A DNA stretch of 64,000 nt from Cupriavidus necator (GTDB lineage: Bacteria > Pseudomonadota > Gammaproteobacteria > Burkholderiales > Burkholderiaceae): NCBI RefSeq assembly GCF_013141915.1, contig NZ_SROX01000008.1, forward strand, positions 232,636 to 296,635. Direction: 5' to 3'. Made by a program: the position numbers and the translations under genes. The notes under the pieces are model-generated. The model was not told the origin of the DNA and did not search any database. It saw nothing but the letters and a program-made list of their open reading frames with translations. This document shows, one piece after another, positions 29,970 to 40,879 of the stretch. Positions within the stretch are counted from its first letter, which is position 1, and each line of letters opens with the position of its first letter.

Positions 29970-30977
29970 TCAGGCCGGCATCGAGAACCGCTCGATCCAC
30001 GCGGCCAGCCGGTCAGAGGCGAAGCTCTCGCTGCGCGGGGCGGCACGGCAGACGATGGTGTCGCCGTCGCGGACGAACTTCAGCGCGCCACCTGCCTCTT
30101 CCAGCCACAGCAGGCTGGCCAGCCAGGTGGCGTGCTGGGCCGACACCGCCGTGCCCACGGGCTGGGCAAGAAACTCGGCCAGCGCGGCCGGCTGGGTCCA
30201 GACCACCGCATCGCCGTCGCGGCGCACCACCTCGCTGCCAAGCGCGTCGGCGATCACGGCGGCGGCATCGGCAGCGCCCTTGCCGGCATTGGCGCTACGC
30301 AGCACGGCGAGGCGGGTGCTGACGGCATGGCCGAAGTTGCCGCTGCGCTCGGCTTCGGCGCGCACCAGGTCGGCATAGTCCATGCGCTGCCAGTCCGGAT
30401 CGGCGTTGCGAGCCCCCACCAGGTCGACCGCGGCAAGGTAAGTATCCACCGGCTGGAAATGGCCGGGACCAATCAGGCTCGCGCACAGCGCGTGCAGCAT
30501 GCCGATGCGGGTCGCCACGGTCTGGGTCTGCAGCACCGCCAGCTTCTCGCGCACCAGTTGGTCTCGCTCCTTGCGCAGCCCCGACATTTCGAGCGCTTGC
30601 TTGAGTTCCATGCGCAGCGCGGTGATGTCCCACGGCTTCTTGATATAGCGGTGGATCTGCCCCTGGTTCACCGCCTCGACGGTCTGGTCGAGTTCCGAGT
30701 ATGCGGTGGTCAGGATGCGCACGATATGCGGGTAGCGTTCGCGTGCATAACGCAGCAATTCGTTGCCATACTCGCCTGGCATGCGCTGGTCCGAGACCAG
30801 CACAGCGAGGCTGTCGGCGTGAGCGTCCAGCAGCGTCTTGCCCTCCTCCACCGAGCCGCCAGTCACCACCGGCGCCAGCGCGCCGATCGCGCGCTGGAAA
30901 TATTTGACGGCAGTCGCCTCATCATCGACGAACAGAATCGCCGGGGGTGGTGCCTGGGTGGCAATCGGTTCGCTCAT
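29970..30977 (-). CDS. phcQ: Response regulator PhcQ of the Phc quorum-sensing system
   Basis: A 335-residue protein with an N-terminal receiver domain (residues about 13-125): acidic pocket FVDDE, phospho-acceptor Asp 63 in VSDQRMPG, and Lys 113 in YIKKPW. The remaining 200 residues form an uncharacterised C-terminal region with no DNA-binding motif that I can see. Length and position match PhcQ of Ralstonia solanacearum, which with PhcR mediates the response to the fatty acid methyl ester signal. Its start overlaps the phcR stop (ATGA). Being last in the operon, it probably receives phosphate from PhcR or PhcS (inference). Confidence 0.85.
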   Translation of the reverse strand: MSEPIATQAPPPAILFVDDEATAVKYFQRAIGALAPVVTGGSVEEGKTLLDAHADSLAVLVSDQRMPGEYGNELLRYARERYPHIVRILTTAYSELDQTVEAVNQGQIHRYIKKPWDITALRMELKQALEMSGLRKERDQLVREKLAVLQTQTVATRIGMLHALCASLIGPGHFQPVDTYLAAVDLVGARNADPDWQRMDYADLVRAEAERSGNFGHAVSTRLAVLRSANAGKGAADAAAVIADALGSEVVRRDGDAVVWTQPAALAEFLAQPVGTAVSAQHATWLASLLWLEEAGGALKFVRDGDTIVCRAAPRSESFASDRLAAWIERFSMPA

Positions 30978-32110
30978 CGGTCACTCCTAATCATTCGATT
31001 CCTAAAATTTGGAAAGTCCAGCGTCACTGTGGTCCCGGCACCGGGCGCGGAGGCGATCCGGATACCACCGCCGAAGGACTGCATGACGCGGTTGCAGAAA
31101 ATCATGCCGAGGCCACTGCCGCCTGCGCTGGCGTGGGTTGTGACCGGATCGACCAGCAGGCGGTCCATCACCTCTGGCGGGATACCGGGGCCGTTGTCGC
31201 AGATGCGGATTTCCTGGTTGGGTTCGGTTGTCACGACGAAACGCAGCGAGGGTTGAGCCACGCCCGCCAGCGCGCGCAGCGCGTTGCTCATCACCGACGA
31301 CAGTACCAGCGCGACGCAGTTGGGCAGCGTCTGCACCGGGAAATCGCCCTGCATGTCGACGTCGACCCACTGACGCTGCCCGCCTGCGAACGGATACGTA
31401 TCCAGCAGGGACGCCACCAGTGCGCCCGCGCTGACCTCGGTGCCGGCGTCGGCCGCTGGCGTCTTGCTGGCCGCGCTGTTGCGCACCGACTCCAGGAACG
31501 ACGACAACACCGCCAGGCAGTACTGCGCGTTGTCGTACATGGCGCCCGCGGCCTGCCCGATCTCACCTTGCCGCTGTTCGCTGTACTCGGCCTGGACGCG
31601 GCTTTCGATGCCCCGCGCGAAGTTGGCGATGGCGGCCAGCGGCGTGTTCAGTTCATGTGCCAGGAACGCCAGGGTTTCGTCGATCGCCATCAGACGATGC
31701 TGGCGCAGCGCGCGTTCCAGGTGCCGGTCGCCGGCCAGGTGCAGCACCTGGCGCACGTCGCTGACACTCAAAGGCTTTTCCAGGATGCGGAAGACTTCGC
31801 CGCTGTTGACGGTCTGCAACAGCATGTCCTTGTCGGCGTAGGCAGTCACCAGGATGCGCACGATTTGCGGATAGGCCTGTGCGACCTCGCGCAGCAGGTC
31901 GCCACCATCGCGACCGGGCATGCGGAAATCGGTGACCAGGATCGCGATCCGTCCGCCCTCGGCGCGCAGCGTCGCCATCGCCTCGTCGGCGCCGGCGGCA
32001 AGCAGGACCTCATACTCGCTGCCGACCGCGCGCGCAAAGTACTTGCGCGCCATGTCCTCGTCATCGACATAAAGGACAACGTTTGGCCGCGCTTGCTGGG
32101 CTTCGCTCAT
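30974..32110 (-). CDS. phcR: Hybrid receiver-histidine kinase PhcR
   Basis: A 378-residue soluble protein whose domains are reversed from a usual hybrid kinase. The N-terminal receiver has VDDED and phospho-acceptor Asp 61 in VTDFRMPG. It is followed by a histidine kinase with His 152 in FLAHELNTPLAA, an N box at Asn 276 and a G1 box DNGPGIPP (305-312). There is no membrane segment. A response regulator with a kinase in place of an output domain is the hallmark of PhcR. It lies between phcS (5-base gap) and phcQ (4-base overlap). I chose the ATG at 32110. Confidence 0.87.
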   Translation of the reverse strand: MSEAQQARPNVVLYVDDEDMARKYFARAVGSEYEVLLAAGADEAMATLRAEGGRIAILVTDFRMPGRDGGDLLREVAQAYPQIVRILVTAYADKDMLLQTVNSGEVFRILEKPLSVSDVRQVLHLAGDRHLERALRQHRLMAIDETLAFLAHELNTPLAAIANFARGIESRVQAEYSEQRQGEIGQAAGAMYDNAQYCLAVLSSFLESVRNSAASKTPAADAGTEVSAGALVASLLDTYPFAGGQRQWVDVDMQGDFPVQTLPNCVALVLSSVMSNALRALAGVAQPSLRFVVTTEPNQEIRICDNGPGIPPEVMDRLLVDPVTTHASAGGSGLGMIFCNRVMQSFGGGIRIASAPGAGTTVTLDFPNFRNRMIRSDR

Positions 32111-32115
32111 GCGAC

Positions 32116-33447
32116 TTACTCCGCGCGTGGCAGATCGAAGCTGAACGCCGCCCACTGGCCCAGCTCGCTCTCGGCAAAAAGCTGGCCGCCGTGACGCTCG
32201 ATCACCGCATAGCTGATCGACAGCCCCAGGCCCAGGCCCTGCCCGACTTCACGGGTGGTGAAGAAGGGCTCGAACACCCGCGCCAGGTGTTCCGGCGCGA
32301 TGCCTGGGCCGTTGTCGCGCACGGACACGTGCAATCGGCCTTCGGTCCAGCGCACTGTGGTATGGATCGCGGGTTCGGTCGTGCCGGCCTTGCGCATGGC
32401 TAGGGCCGCGTTGGAAAACAGGTTGATCAGCACGCCGATGATGGCGGCCTCGTCGCCCAGCACCAGCGTATCTGCGGGCAACTCGCGCGTAACCTTGACG
32501 CCGCGCAACTCATGCGCGGTCAGGCGGATCGAGGAATCCAACGCCTTTTCGAACATGAACGGCGTGCCTTCCACCTCCGCGCCCGGCTTGCGGTAGGCGA
32601 AGGTCTTCAGATCCGAGACGATATGCTGGATGCGCTGCATCCCCTGCTTCGCGTCCACCAGGCATTCGGTCAGCGACTCGCTTTCCTTGGCCTGGGGTTC
32701 TTCCATTGCCACCTCGATCGCCATCAGGCAGAAGTTCACCGGATTGTTGACCTCATGCAACAGACCCGCGGCCAACGTACCGATTGCGGCCATTTTTTCC
32801 TGCTGCAGCATCTGGCCCTTGATGTCGACCAGCTTGCGGTTGATGACCTCGAGTTCGGCGTTCTTCTCGGCCACCTCCGCCTTGAGGCGGAACAGCATGA
32901 AGCGCGCACGCTCGTTGAAATAGGTGTAGACGCCGCTGGCCGCGGCGGCAAACAACAGGAACAGCGAATTGACGATAAACGTGCCGAGCGGCTCGACGCC
33001 GCCGGGGTGAAACAGGCAGGCGAGCACATACAGCAGGTATGAAAGCACGCCGAACACCAGGTTCTGCCACAGGCCAAATGGCAACGCGATGCCCGAAGCG
33101 AAGATCGCCAGGTTCAGTCCGACGTAATAGGGCGACTGCACCCCTTCGGTCTGGGAGATCATCCAGGCGATCATGATCTGCGGCAGCAGCAGCCAGGTCA
33201 GCGTCAGCCAGGGCGCCAGGCGGCGACCGGCGGCGCTATACAGGACCACCACGACCCCGGCGATCAGCAGCGACACCACGACGCGCGCCACCGCAAAGGC
33301 AAACTGCTGCTGCGGATATTGTCCGTAGTCGAGTCCGACGCCCAGCAGGACCAGCACGATCGCGGTATAGGCGCCGCCGCGGCTGAAGGCCAGACGAAAA
33401 TCGACCAGTTCGGACTGGTAGCCGGCGTAGAGTTGGTTGGTGCTCAT
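32116..33447 (-). CDS. phcS: Membrane histidine kinase PhcS
   Basis: A 443-residue sensor kinase. About six membrane helices fill residues 25-175, with little periplasmic sequence, suiting detection of a hydrophobic signal. A coiled linker (about 180-218) leads to the H box LLHEVNNPVNF (His 231), the N box near Asn 346 and G boxes DNGPGIAP (378-385) and GQGLGLGLS (402-410). In Ralstonia, PhcS senses 3-hydroxy fatty acid methyl esters and signals through PhcR and PhcQ to PhcA. I chose the ATG at 33447; phcB ends 22 bases upstream. Confidence 0.88.
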   Translation of the reverse strand: MSTNQLYAGYQSELVDFRLAFSRGGAYTAIVLVLLGVGLDYGQYPQQQFAFAVARVVVSLLIAGVVVVLYSAAGRRLAPWLTLTWLLLPQIMIAWMISQTEGVQSPYYVGLNLAIFASGIALPFGLWQNLVFGVLSYLLYVLACLFHPGGVEPLGTFIVNSLFLLFAAAASGVYTYFNERARFMLFRLKAEVAEKNAELEVINRKLVDIKGQMLQQEKMAAIGTLAAGLLHEVNNPVNFCLMAIEVAMEEPQAKESESLTECLVDAKQGMQRIQHIVSDLKTFAYRKPGAEVEGTPFMFEKALDSSIRLTAHELRGVKVTRELPADTLVLGDEAAIIGVLINLFSNAALAMRKAGTTEPAIHTTVRWTEGRLHVSVRDNGPGIAPEHLARVFEPFFTTREVGQGLGLGLSISYAVIERHGGQLFAESELGQWAAFSFDLPRAE

Positions 33448-33469
33448 GGCGTGGCCCGCGAGGACAGCC

Positions 33470-34861
33470 TCAGTCAATGGTGGCTTCCGCAAATACGTTG
33501 ACTCCGGTGCTGTCGACGTAAATGCGGTGCGAATGCGAGTGCTCGGGCAGCAGTTGCGCCATGCCCGCATCGTCGCGATAGATCAGGTACCACTCGAGCA
33601 AGTGCTCCATGCCGAATTTCTCCGGATTATTGGCATGGACGTTGGTCACCAGGATCTGGCCGCCCGGCCGCGAGCGCGAGGCGAAATACGACAGCAGCCG
33701 GGCGCAGACCTTGTCGGACAGGTAGTCGAACAGGCCGGCGCAATAGACCGCGTCGAATTCGCGCGCAGCGGCATCGTCCGGCGAAATGCGCCGCTTGAGC
33801 AGTTCGTGCACCGACTGGTGCACCATCTCGACGGCAAACTTGTTGCCGGCGCTGCTGGCCGAGCGCTCGATCGAATTGCGCGTGTATTCGAGCGTCTCTT
33901 CGCTGAAGTCGACCAGCTGGAACGACAGCAGCTCGGGGTTGGGGTATTCGCGCACGAAGCGCTGGATCTCGAAGGCCGGGCCGCAGCCCACGTTGAGCAC
34001 GCGGAACGGCCGGCCGGCGGCGCGCGCGCGTTCGGCCTGGCGCGTGAGGAAATCGATCAGCAGATCGATGCGGTTGCGGTGCGCGGTCGCCACCGCCGCC
34101 TTGAGGAAGGCGGTATTGACGATCTGGAAGTAGGTGGTCGGGCCTTGCTGCGGATCACCGAGGATCTGGTTCACCATTTCATAGTCGCCGGCATAGCCGA
34201 GCGGCTTGGTGAAGGTGCGGTACACGAACGGCGCGCGCAGCAGCAACGGGTGGAGCGCCGACTGCGCGTAAGTGCGGTGCACCGGGGCGATTTCGGCGTC
34301 CACGCGCTGGGCCTCGCCCTCGAGCCAGTCCAGGTAGGTCTTGGTCTTGGCCATGATCGGCGTGGCCAGCTCGTAGAACACGTCCTCGCGCAGCTTGCCT
34401 TCGGTCTTGGGCAGCGATTCGGTCAGGTCCACCTGCTCGACCCAGCGCGATACCTCGGACAGGAAGGCGCGCATCTCGTTGACCACGATCTGGTAATCGC
34501 GCCGGATATTGAAGCGCGTGTCCCAATCCTGCACGAACAGCTCGGCTTCACGCGCGACCGACTTGGGCTCGTTGTTCAGGTCGGACAGTTCGCGCCACTC
34601 GTCGATCAACGTCAGCGACACCACCGCGGTCAGGCCGGTGTTCACCAGGCTCATCACCACGGCCTTGCCCAGATAGGCATTCTTGGCGCCCATGCGGACG
34701 CTGAGCTCGCTCAGCACCTCACTGACCTGCACGATCGAATACGGATTGTAGATTTCCATCACCAGAGACTTCCTCTGGAGATTGATGATCGTGCCCCGCA
34801 CCTGCTCGCCCTGCGAGTTGCGGAAACTAACTACCGGATCGATTTGCGTTTTGGAGTACAC
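33470..34861 (-). CDS. phcB: Quorum-sensing signal synthase PhcB (SAM-dependent methyltransferase)
   Basis: A 463-residue protein, first gene of the cluster. The C-terminal half is a class I methyltransferase: motif I VLNVGCGPAFE (288-298), the acidic residue in QLVDFSEETL, and later FDAVYCAGLFDYLSD and GGQILVTNVH. PhcB in Ralstonia methylates a 3-hydroxy fatty acid to give 3-OH PAME or 3-OH MAME. The first 90 residues form a separate beta-rich domain (TIINLQRKSLVMEIYNPYS) that resembles a degenerate PilZ barrel. The predicted mass of about 52 kDa and the gene order match PhcB. Acyl chain length cannot be predicted. Confidence 0.87.
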   Translation of the reverse strand: MYSKTQIDPVVSFRNSQGEQVRGTIINLQRKSLVMEIYNPYSIVQVSEVLSELSVRMGAKNAYLGKAVVMSLVNTGLTAVVSLTLIDEWRELSDLNNEPKSVAREAELFVQDWDTRFNIRRDYQIVVNEMRAFLSEVSRWVEQVDLTESLPKTEGKLREDVFYELATPIMAKTKTYLDWLEGEAQRVDAEIAPVHRTYAQSALHPLLLRAPFVYRTFTKPLGYAGDYEMVNQILGDPQQGPTTYFQIVNTAFLKAAVATAHRNRIDLLIDFLTRQAERARAAGRPFRVLNVGCGPAFEIQRFVREYPNPELLSFQLVDFSEETLEYTRNSIERSASSAGNKFAVEMVHQSVHELLKRRISPDDAAAREFDAVYCAGLFDYLSDKVCARLLSYFASRSRPGGQILVTNVHANNPEKFGMEHLLEWYLIYRDDAGMAQLLPEHSHSHRIYVDSTGVNVFAEATID

Positions 34862-35079
34862 GGTATAGCGCCAGGGAAAACCGGGAAACGCTGCGGGCCA
34901 TACAGCCAGGGCAGAACGGCCGGGTACAGCATGAGGGCGAGGGGGTCGCGGGAATGGCTACCGGTGTCGGGACATGCAGCGAATGCTCATAGTGATGCGC
35001 TTTAGCCGGTTGCGGGCATGGCTGCCCCCCGCCGTAGCAGGAGTCGCAACACCCGGATCATGGTGAATTGCCGCGGGTC

Positions 35080-35109
35080 ATTGTACTGTGCCCGTCGCAA
35101 CTCGCACAA
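35080..35109 (-). promoter_or_regulatory. Candidate phcB promoter
   Basis: On the minus strand TTGTGC (35104-35109) and TACAAT (35080-35085) are separated by 18 bases, a fair sigma-70 match. It would give a leader of roughly 210 bases before phcB. The call is from motif only. Confidence 0.35.
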
Positions 35110-35147
35110 CAAAGTGCCGTGGCAGCCCCGCGCATGGTGCATTACAA

Positions 35148-35174
35148 CAAAAAAGGCCGGCATGGGCCGGCCTT
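35148..35174 (-). terminator. Terminator of the b561-yceI operon
   Basis: Stem AAGGCCGG / CCGGCCTT with a short loop, followed on the minus strand by a run of T (the forward AAAAAA at 35148). It lies 35 bases after the yceI stop codon and insulates it from the phc cluster. Confidence 0.8.
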
Positions 35175-35208
35175 GACAGCAGTTTACCCACCGCAGCGGG
35201 CCGCGCGC

Positions 35209-35799
35209 TCAGTCGGCGCGCACGCCTTCCACCTGGATGGCCAGCTTGACCTCGGGCTTGAAGCCCATCTTGACGCCATAGTCCAGGCCGAAATCGGCGC
35301 GGTTGAACTGGCCCACGGCATCGGCGCCGCAGGCTTCGCGCTTGAGCATCGGGTGCTGGATGCATTTGAAGTCGCGGATTTCCAGCTTGACCGGCTTGGA
35401 CACGCCGCGCAGGGTCAGCACGCCGTCGACCTCGGTCGGCACGTCGCCCTTGAACTTGGAGAACTTGCCCTTGTAGGTGGCCTCGGGAAACGCTTCCACG
35501 TCGAACATGTCCGGTCCCTTGGCGTGCTGGTTCAGCTTGGCATTGCCGAAATCGACCGAAGCCGGGTCGATCTTGACCTCGACCGAGCCCGCCTTGGCGG
35601 CGCGGTCCAGCGTCACTACGCCGGTGGACTTCTCGAACTTGCCGCGCCAGGTCGACAGGCCGCCCAGGTGGTCGGCCTCGAAGCTGGGGTAGGTATGGGT
35701 CGGATCGAGGTTGTACGTCACGGTGTTGGCCGAGGCCACGCCGAAGGCGGCGGTTGCGGAAACGGCCGCGACGGCGGCAACGAGGGAACGCAGTTTCAT
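35209..35799 (-). CDS. Secreted YceI-family lipid-binding protein (1)
   Basis: A 196-residue periplasmic protein. A signal peptide ([24 protein letters not shown]) is followed by the YceI beta-barrel, starting [19 protein letters not shown]. Such barrels bind isoprenoid or quinone-like lipids. A loop contains two cysteines ([15 protein letters not shown]), potentially a disulfide. It follows a second yceI gene and a cytochrome b561 gene on the same strand, the E. coli yceJ-yceI arrangement with a duplication. I chose the ATG at 35799. Confidence 0.92.
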   Translation of the reverse strand: MKLRSLVAAVAAVSATAAFGVASANTVTYNLDPTHTYPSFEADHLGGLSTWRGKFEKSTGVVTLDRAAKAGSVEVKIDPASVDFGNAKLNQHAKGPDMFDVEAFPEATYKGKFSKFKGDVPTEVDGVLTLRGVSKPVKLEIRDFKCIQHPMLKREACGADAVGQFNRADFGLDYGVKMGFKPEVKLAIQVEGVRAD

Positions 35800-35873
35800 G
35801 GTGTCTCCCGACAAATCAGGGTTGAGATGGAGCGGTTGAGGTAAGTCCTGGGTACGTCAGCGGTATGCCGGCC

Positions 35874-36455
35874 TTACTTCCGGGCCAGCACGATACGGAA
35901 TTTGATCTGGACGTCGTCGGCTACCACGGAGGTGTCTTTCCATTCGCCGTCGCCGATATTGAACGCGGTGCGCTTGATCGGCAGCGCGCCCTCGAATACC
36001 TGCGCGCCGCCCTCCTGGCGGTAGCTGGCGGGCACCACCACGTCCACGGTCTTGCCCTTGATGGTCAGCTTGCCGGCCACGTCGTACTTGCCCGGCGTGC
36101 CGTTCTTGATGCTGGTCGACTGGAACACCGCCTTGGGATATCTGGCGGCATCGAACCAGTCCTTGCCCTTCACTTCCTTGGTGGTCTCGGCATCGCCGAT
36201 TTCAAAGCTGGACACGTCGATTTCGATCTTGGCCGATGACGTCGCCAGCTTGGCGGGGTCGAAGCTGACATTGGCGTCGAACTTCTTGAACTTGCCCTCC
36301 ATCGGCACGCCAATCTGGCGCGCCACCGCGGTCACCGAGCTTTTGGCGGCGTCGACCTGGGCCCAGGCCAGGTTGGCGGCGATGCCGGTGGCGGCCACGA
36401 GGGCGGCCACGGTGGCGCGGAGCGTGGCGGAGCCGCGGCGGGAATTGCGTTTCAT
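35874..36455 (-). CDS. Secreted YceI-family protein (2)
   Basis: A 193-residue paralogue of the downstream protein with its own signal peptide ending near NLAWAQ. The YceI domain is more diverged: VDAAKSSVTAVARQIGVPMEGKFKKFDANVSFDPAKL replaces the canonical opening. The ATG at 36455 is preceded in frame by a GTG. It lies 65 bases after the cytochrome b561 gene and 74 bases before the other yceI gene, in one likely operon. Ligand unknown. Confidence 0.9.
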   Translation of the reverse strand: MKRNSRRGSATLRATVAALVAATGIAANLAWAQVDAAKSSVTAVARQIGVPMEGKFKKFDANVSFDPAKLATSSAKIEIDVSSFEIGDAETTKEVKGKDWFDAARYPKAVFQSTSIKNGTPGKYDVAGKLTIKGKTVDVVVPASYRQEGGAQVFEGALPIKRTAFNIGDGEWKDTSVVADDVQIKFRIVLARK

Positions 36456-36520
36456 CACAGAAAACTCCTGTCAGGAACGGCGCCGGGGCGCCGCGGTACG
36501 AAAAAGTTGGCGCGCCAGGT

Positions 36521-37075
36521 TCAGCGCAGGAACGGCAGCATCCGGCCCAGGGTGCCGTCACGGTCGACAAACTGGTGTTTCACCGCCGCCGCCGCATGGA
36601 CCACAACGACGGCGGCCATCAGGTAGTTCAGCCAGATGTGGGTGAACTTCAGCACTTCCTTCAGGGCATCGCTTTTCTCGATCAGCGCCGGCATCTTCCA
36701 CAGGCCCAGGTAAACCACCGGCACGCCCGCGGCCGAGCTGTACAGGTAGCCGCTGATGGGGACAATCACGATCAGCAGGTACAGCAGGTGGTGCGCCCCG
36801 GCCGCCGCCCTGGCCTGCCAGGCCGGCGTGCCGGGCGCGACCGGCGGCGCGGCGTGGGTGGCGCGCCACAGCACGCGCAGCACGGCGACGGCGAAGATCG
36901 TCACGCCGAGCCACTTGTGCCAGGAGTACAACTTGAGCTTGGTGGGCGTCAGCCCCGGAATGCCGGTCATATACAGGCCCAGCCCGAACGCGGCGAATAT
37001 CGCCAGCGCGATCAGCCAGTGCAGGGCAATCGCGGTGGCGCCGTAGCCGGCGGGGGCGGTGGCAGTAGAACGCAT
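36521..37075 (-). CDS. Cytochrome b561 (YceJ-like)
   Basis: A 184-residue four-helix membrane cytochrome. Histidines for two b haems lie in IALHWLIALAIF, YSWHKWLGVTIF, HHLLYLLIVIVPISGYLYS and FTHIWLNYLMAAVVVVHAAAAVKH. Proteins of this group exchange electrons with quinones, and some act as superoxide:ubiquinone oxidoreductases. Association with YceI proteins suggests shared handling of a quinone-like lipid. It follows a 283-base gap downstream of purB. Confidence 0.92.
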   Translation of the reverse strand: MRSTATAPAGYGATAIALHWLIALAIFAAFGLGLYMTGIPGLTPTKLKLYSWHKWLGVTIFAVAVLRVLWRATHAAPPVAPGTPAWQARAAAGAHHLLYLLIVIVPISGYLYSSAAGVPVVYLGLWKMPALIEKSDALKEVLKFTHIWLNYLMAAVVVVHAAAAVKHQFVDRDGTLGRMLPFLR

Positions 37076-37290
37076 CGGATTCCTCTCGCCCGCGGCACGG
37101 GCGTTTCACAATTTTGGGGAAGGCAAGGGCGGGGTCGAACCGCCAGTGCGCTTAAGATTCTCGCATTATTGCGGCCGGATGTGCGCCGATGCAGGACAGT
37201 CCTTCATTAAGTTATTCAAATGCTTTGAAGCGACATTCCGGCGCAGCCGTCACAACGGCTGGGCTACAGCCCGGCAAGCTGGCCACAAAA

Positions 37291-37317
37291 CAAAAAGCCA
37301 TCCCGCAGGATGGCTTT
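37291..37317 (-). terminator. purB terminator
   Basis: Stem AAAGCCATCC / GGATGGCTTT with a four-base loop (CGCA), 41 bases after the purB stop codon, followed by T-rich sequence on the minus strand. Confidence 0.8.
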
Positions 37318-37358
37318 CCTTTCACTGCCGCCCGCCCTTGGGCGCACGCCATGTGGCG

Positions 37359-39116
<1,758 letters not shown>

Positions 39117-39731
39117 ATGAAGCTGTATGCATCCCGGACCAGTCCCTACGCGCGCAAGGTGCGCGTGGTGATGGCGGAGAAAAAGATCGAATGCCAGTTG
39201 ATCGAAGAGGACGTCTGGTCGCCTGAAACCCGGATCGGCCAGTACAACCCGCTCGGCAAGGTGCCGTGCCTGGTGATGGAAGACGGTGCCGCCATCTTCG
39301 ACTCGCGCGTGATCGTCGAATATGTCGACACGCTGACGCCGGTCAGCCGGCTGATCCCGCAAGGCGGGCGCGAGCGCCTGGAAGTGCGCTGCTGGGAGGC
39401 GCTCGCCGATGGCCTGCTCGACGCCGCGCTGCTGGTGCGCCTGGAGGCAACCCAGCGCGAGCCGCACGAGCGCAGCGAGCGCTGGGTGCAGCGCCAGCGC
39501 GGCAAGATCGACGCGGCACTGGTGGCCATGGCCCACGGCCTGGCCGACCGCCCGTTCTGCACCGGCACGCATTACTCGCTGGCCGACGTGGCGGTGGGCT
39601 GCGCGCTGTCCTACCTGGACTTCCGCTTCCCGGACATTGCCTGGCGCGAACGCCATCCGAACCTGGCGGCGCTTGAGGAAAAGCTGGCCAAGCGGCAGTC
39701 GTTCATCGATACGGAACCGCCGCGCGGCTGA
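39117..39731 (+). CDS. Glutathione S-transferase family protein
   Basis: A 204-residue GST-fold protein. The thioredoxin-like N-terminal domain has MKLYASRTSPYARKVRVVMAEK, with the Ser-Pro-Tyr region in the active site, and VPCLV with the cis-proline; FDSRVIVEYVD is the glutathione-binding segment. The all-helical C-terminal domain follows (about 90-200). It may conjugate or reduce electrophiles with glutathione. A good ribosome binding site precedes the ATG, and an unusual inverted repeat occupies the leader. Confidence 0.92.
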   Translation: MKLYASRTSPYARKVRVVMAEKKIECQLIEEDVWSPETRIGQYNPLGKVPCLVMEDGAAIFDSRVIVEYVDTLTPVSRLIPQGGRERLEVRCWEALADGLLDAALLVRLEATQREPHERSERWVQRQRGKIDAALVAMAHGLADRPFCTGTHYSLADVAVGCALSYLDFRFPDIAWRERHPNLAALEEKLAKRQSFIDTEPPRG

Positions 39732-39748
39732 TCCCTCGCGCCCGACAG

Positions 39749-39777
39749 AAAAACACCCGCGCTCGCGGGTGTTTTTT
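39749..39777. terminator. Bidirectional terminator between the GST gene and mnmA
   Basis: Stem AACACCCGC / GCGGGTGTT with T runs on one side and A runs on the other, between two convergent genes. It is a classic shared rho-independent terminator. Confidence 0.9.
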
Positions 39778-39793
39778 CATGCTGCGGCGGTGC

Positions 39794-40879
39794 TTACTGG
39801 ATGATCCCGCCACCAAGACAGATGTCGCCGTCGTACAGCACCGCCGACTGCCCGGGCGTAACCGCCCATTGCGACTCGGCAAACCCAAGCGTCAGCGCGT
39901 CGCCGTCAACCGCCTGCACCGTGCAGGCGGCATCGCTCTGGCGATAGCGGGTCTTGGCCGCCATCGCCGCGCCCGCGGCGGGCGGCTCGCCGGCCACCCA
40001 GGACAGGTCCGACGCCGTCAACACCGGCGTCAGCAGCCACGGATGGTCGTGGCCCTGCACCACGTAAAGCGTATTGCTCGCCATGTCCTTGCGCGCGACA
40101 TACCAGGCGTCGCCATTGCCGTCGCGGCTGCCGCCCAGGCCGATGCCCTTGCGCTGGCCCAGCGTGTAGAAGGCCAGGCCGATATGCTCGCCGACCACCT
40201 TGCCCTCTGGCGTCTTCATCGGACCCGGTTTGGTCGGCAGGTAGCGGTTCAGGAAGTCGCGGAACGGGCGCTCGCCGATAAAGCAGATGCCGGTCGAATC
40301 CTTCTTTTTGGCGTTGGGCAGCCCGATCTCGGCCGCGATCTCGCGCACGCGCGTCTTGGGTATCTCGCCCAGCGGAAACAGCGTGCGCGATAGTTGCGCC
40401 TGGTTCAGCCGGTGCAGGAAGTAGCTCTGGTCCTTGGTATGGTCAAGCGCCTTGAGCAGCTCGAAGCGGCCGGCCGCGTTCTGGCGCACGCGCGCATAGT
40501 GGCCCGTGGCGATGGTTTGCGCGCCCAGCGACATGGCATGGTCGAGGAAAGCCTTGAACTTGATCTCGGCATTGCACAGCACATCCGGGTTGGGCGTGCG
40601 GCCGGCCGAGTATTCGCGCAGGAAATCGGCAAAGACGCGGTCTTTGTATTCGGCGGCGAAATTGACGGCCTCGACGTCGACGCCGATCAGGTCGGCCACC
40701 GATACCACGTCGAGCCAGTCCTGGCGGGTCGAGCAGTATTCGCTGTCGTCATCGTCTTCCCAGTTCTTCATGAACAGGCCGATGACCTCGTAGCCCTGCT
40801 GCTTGAGCAGCCACGCGGTGACCGACGAATCGACCCCGCCCGACATGCCCACCACGACACGCTTGGCGGCACCGCTCAC
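39794..40879 (-). CDS. mnmA: tRNA-specific 2-thiouridylase MnmA
   Basis: A 361-residue enzyme that thiolates U34 of Lys, Glu and Gln tRNAs. The PP-loop ATP motif is [19 protein letters not shown]. The two catalytic cysteines are in [12 protein letters not shown] and [12 protein letters not shown]. It probably starts with GTG at 40879, overlapping the Nudix gene stop by four bases (GTGA), which indicates translational coupling. The NudJ-MnmA neighbourhood also occurs in E. coli. Confidence 0.96.
   Translation of the reverse strand: MSGAAKRVVVGMSGGVDSSVTAWLLKQQGYEVIGLFMKNWEDDDDSEYCSTRQDWLDVVSVADLIGVDVEAVNFAAEYKDRVFADFLREYSAGRTPNPDVLCNAEIKFKAFLDHAMSLGAQTIATGHYARVRQNAAGRFELLKALDHTKDQSYFLHRLNQAQLSRTLFPLGEIPKTRVREIAAEIGLPNAKKKDSTGICFIGERPFRDFLNRYLPTKPGPMKTPEGKVVGEHIGLAFYTLGQRKGIGLGGSRDGNGDAWYVARKDMASNTLYVVQGHDHPWLLTPVLTASDLSWVAGEPPAAGAAMAAKTRYRQSDAACTVQAVDGDALTLGFAESQWAVTPGQSAVLYDGDICLGGGIIQ

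Larger units (their letters stand above)
34862..35208. other. Intergenic region upstream of phcB
   Basis: A 347-base gap between phcB and the first yceI gene, both on the minus strand. I find no convincing gene. It holds the yceI terminator near 35150, a candidate phcB promoter near 35095, and about 200 bases of leader before the phcB start. A signal-responsive regulator such as PhcA could bind here, but I recognise no specific operator. Confidence 0.6.

Noticed and set aside
30974..32110. PhcR as an artefactual fusion of two genes by a missing stop codon
   Set aside because: A receiver followed by a kinase is the known architecture of PhcR, and the frame is continuous with normal codon use.
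37110..37170. A minus-strand stretch with GGCGG-TTCGACC-CCGCC resembling a tRNA T-arm
   Set aside because: No matching acceptor stem, anticodon arm or D-arm could be found in the flanking sequence.
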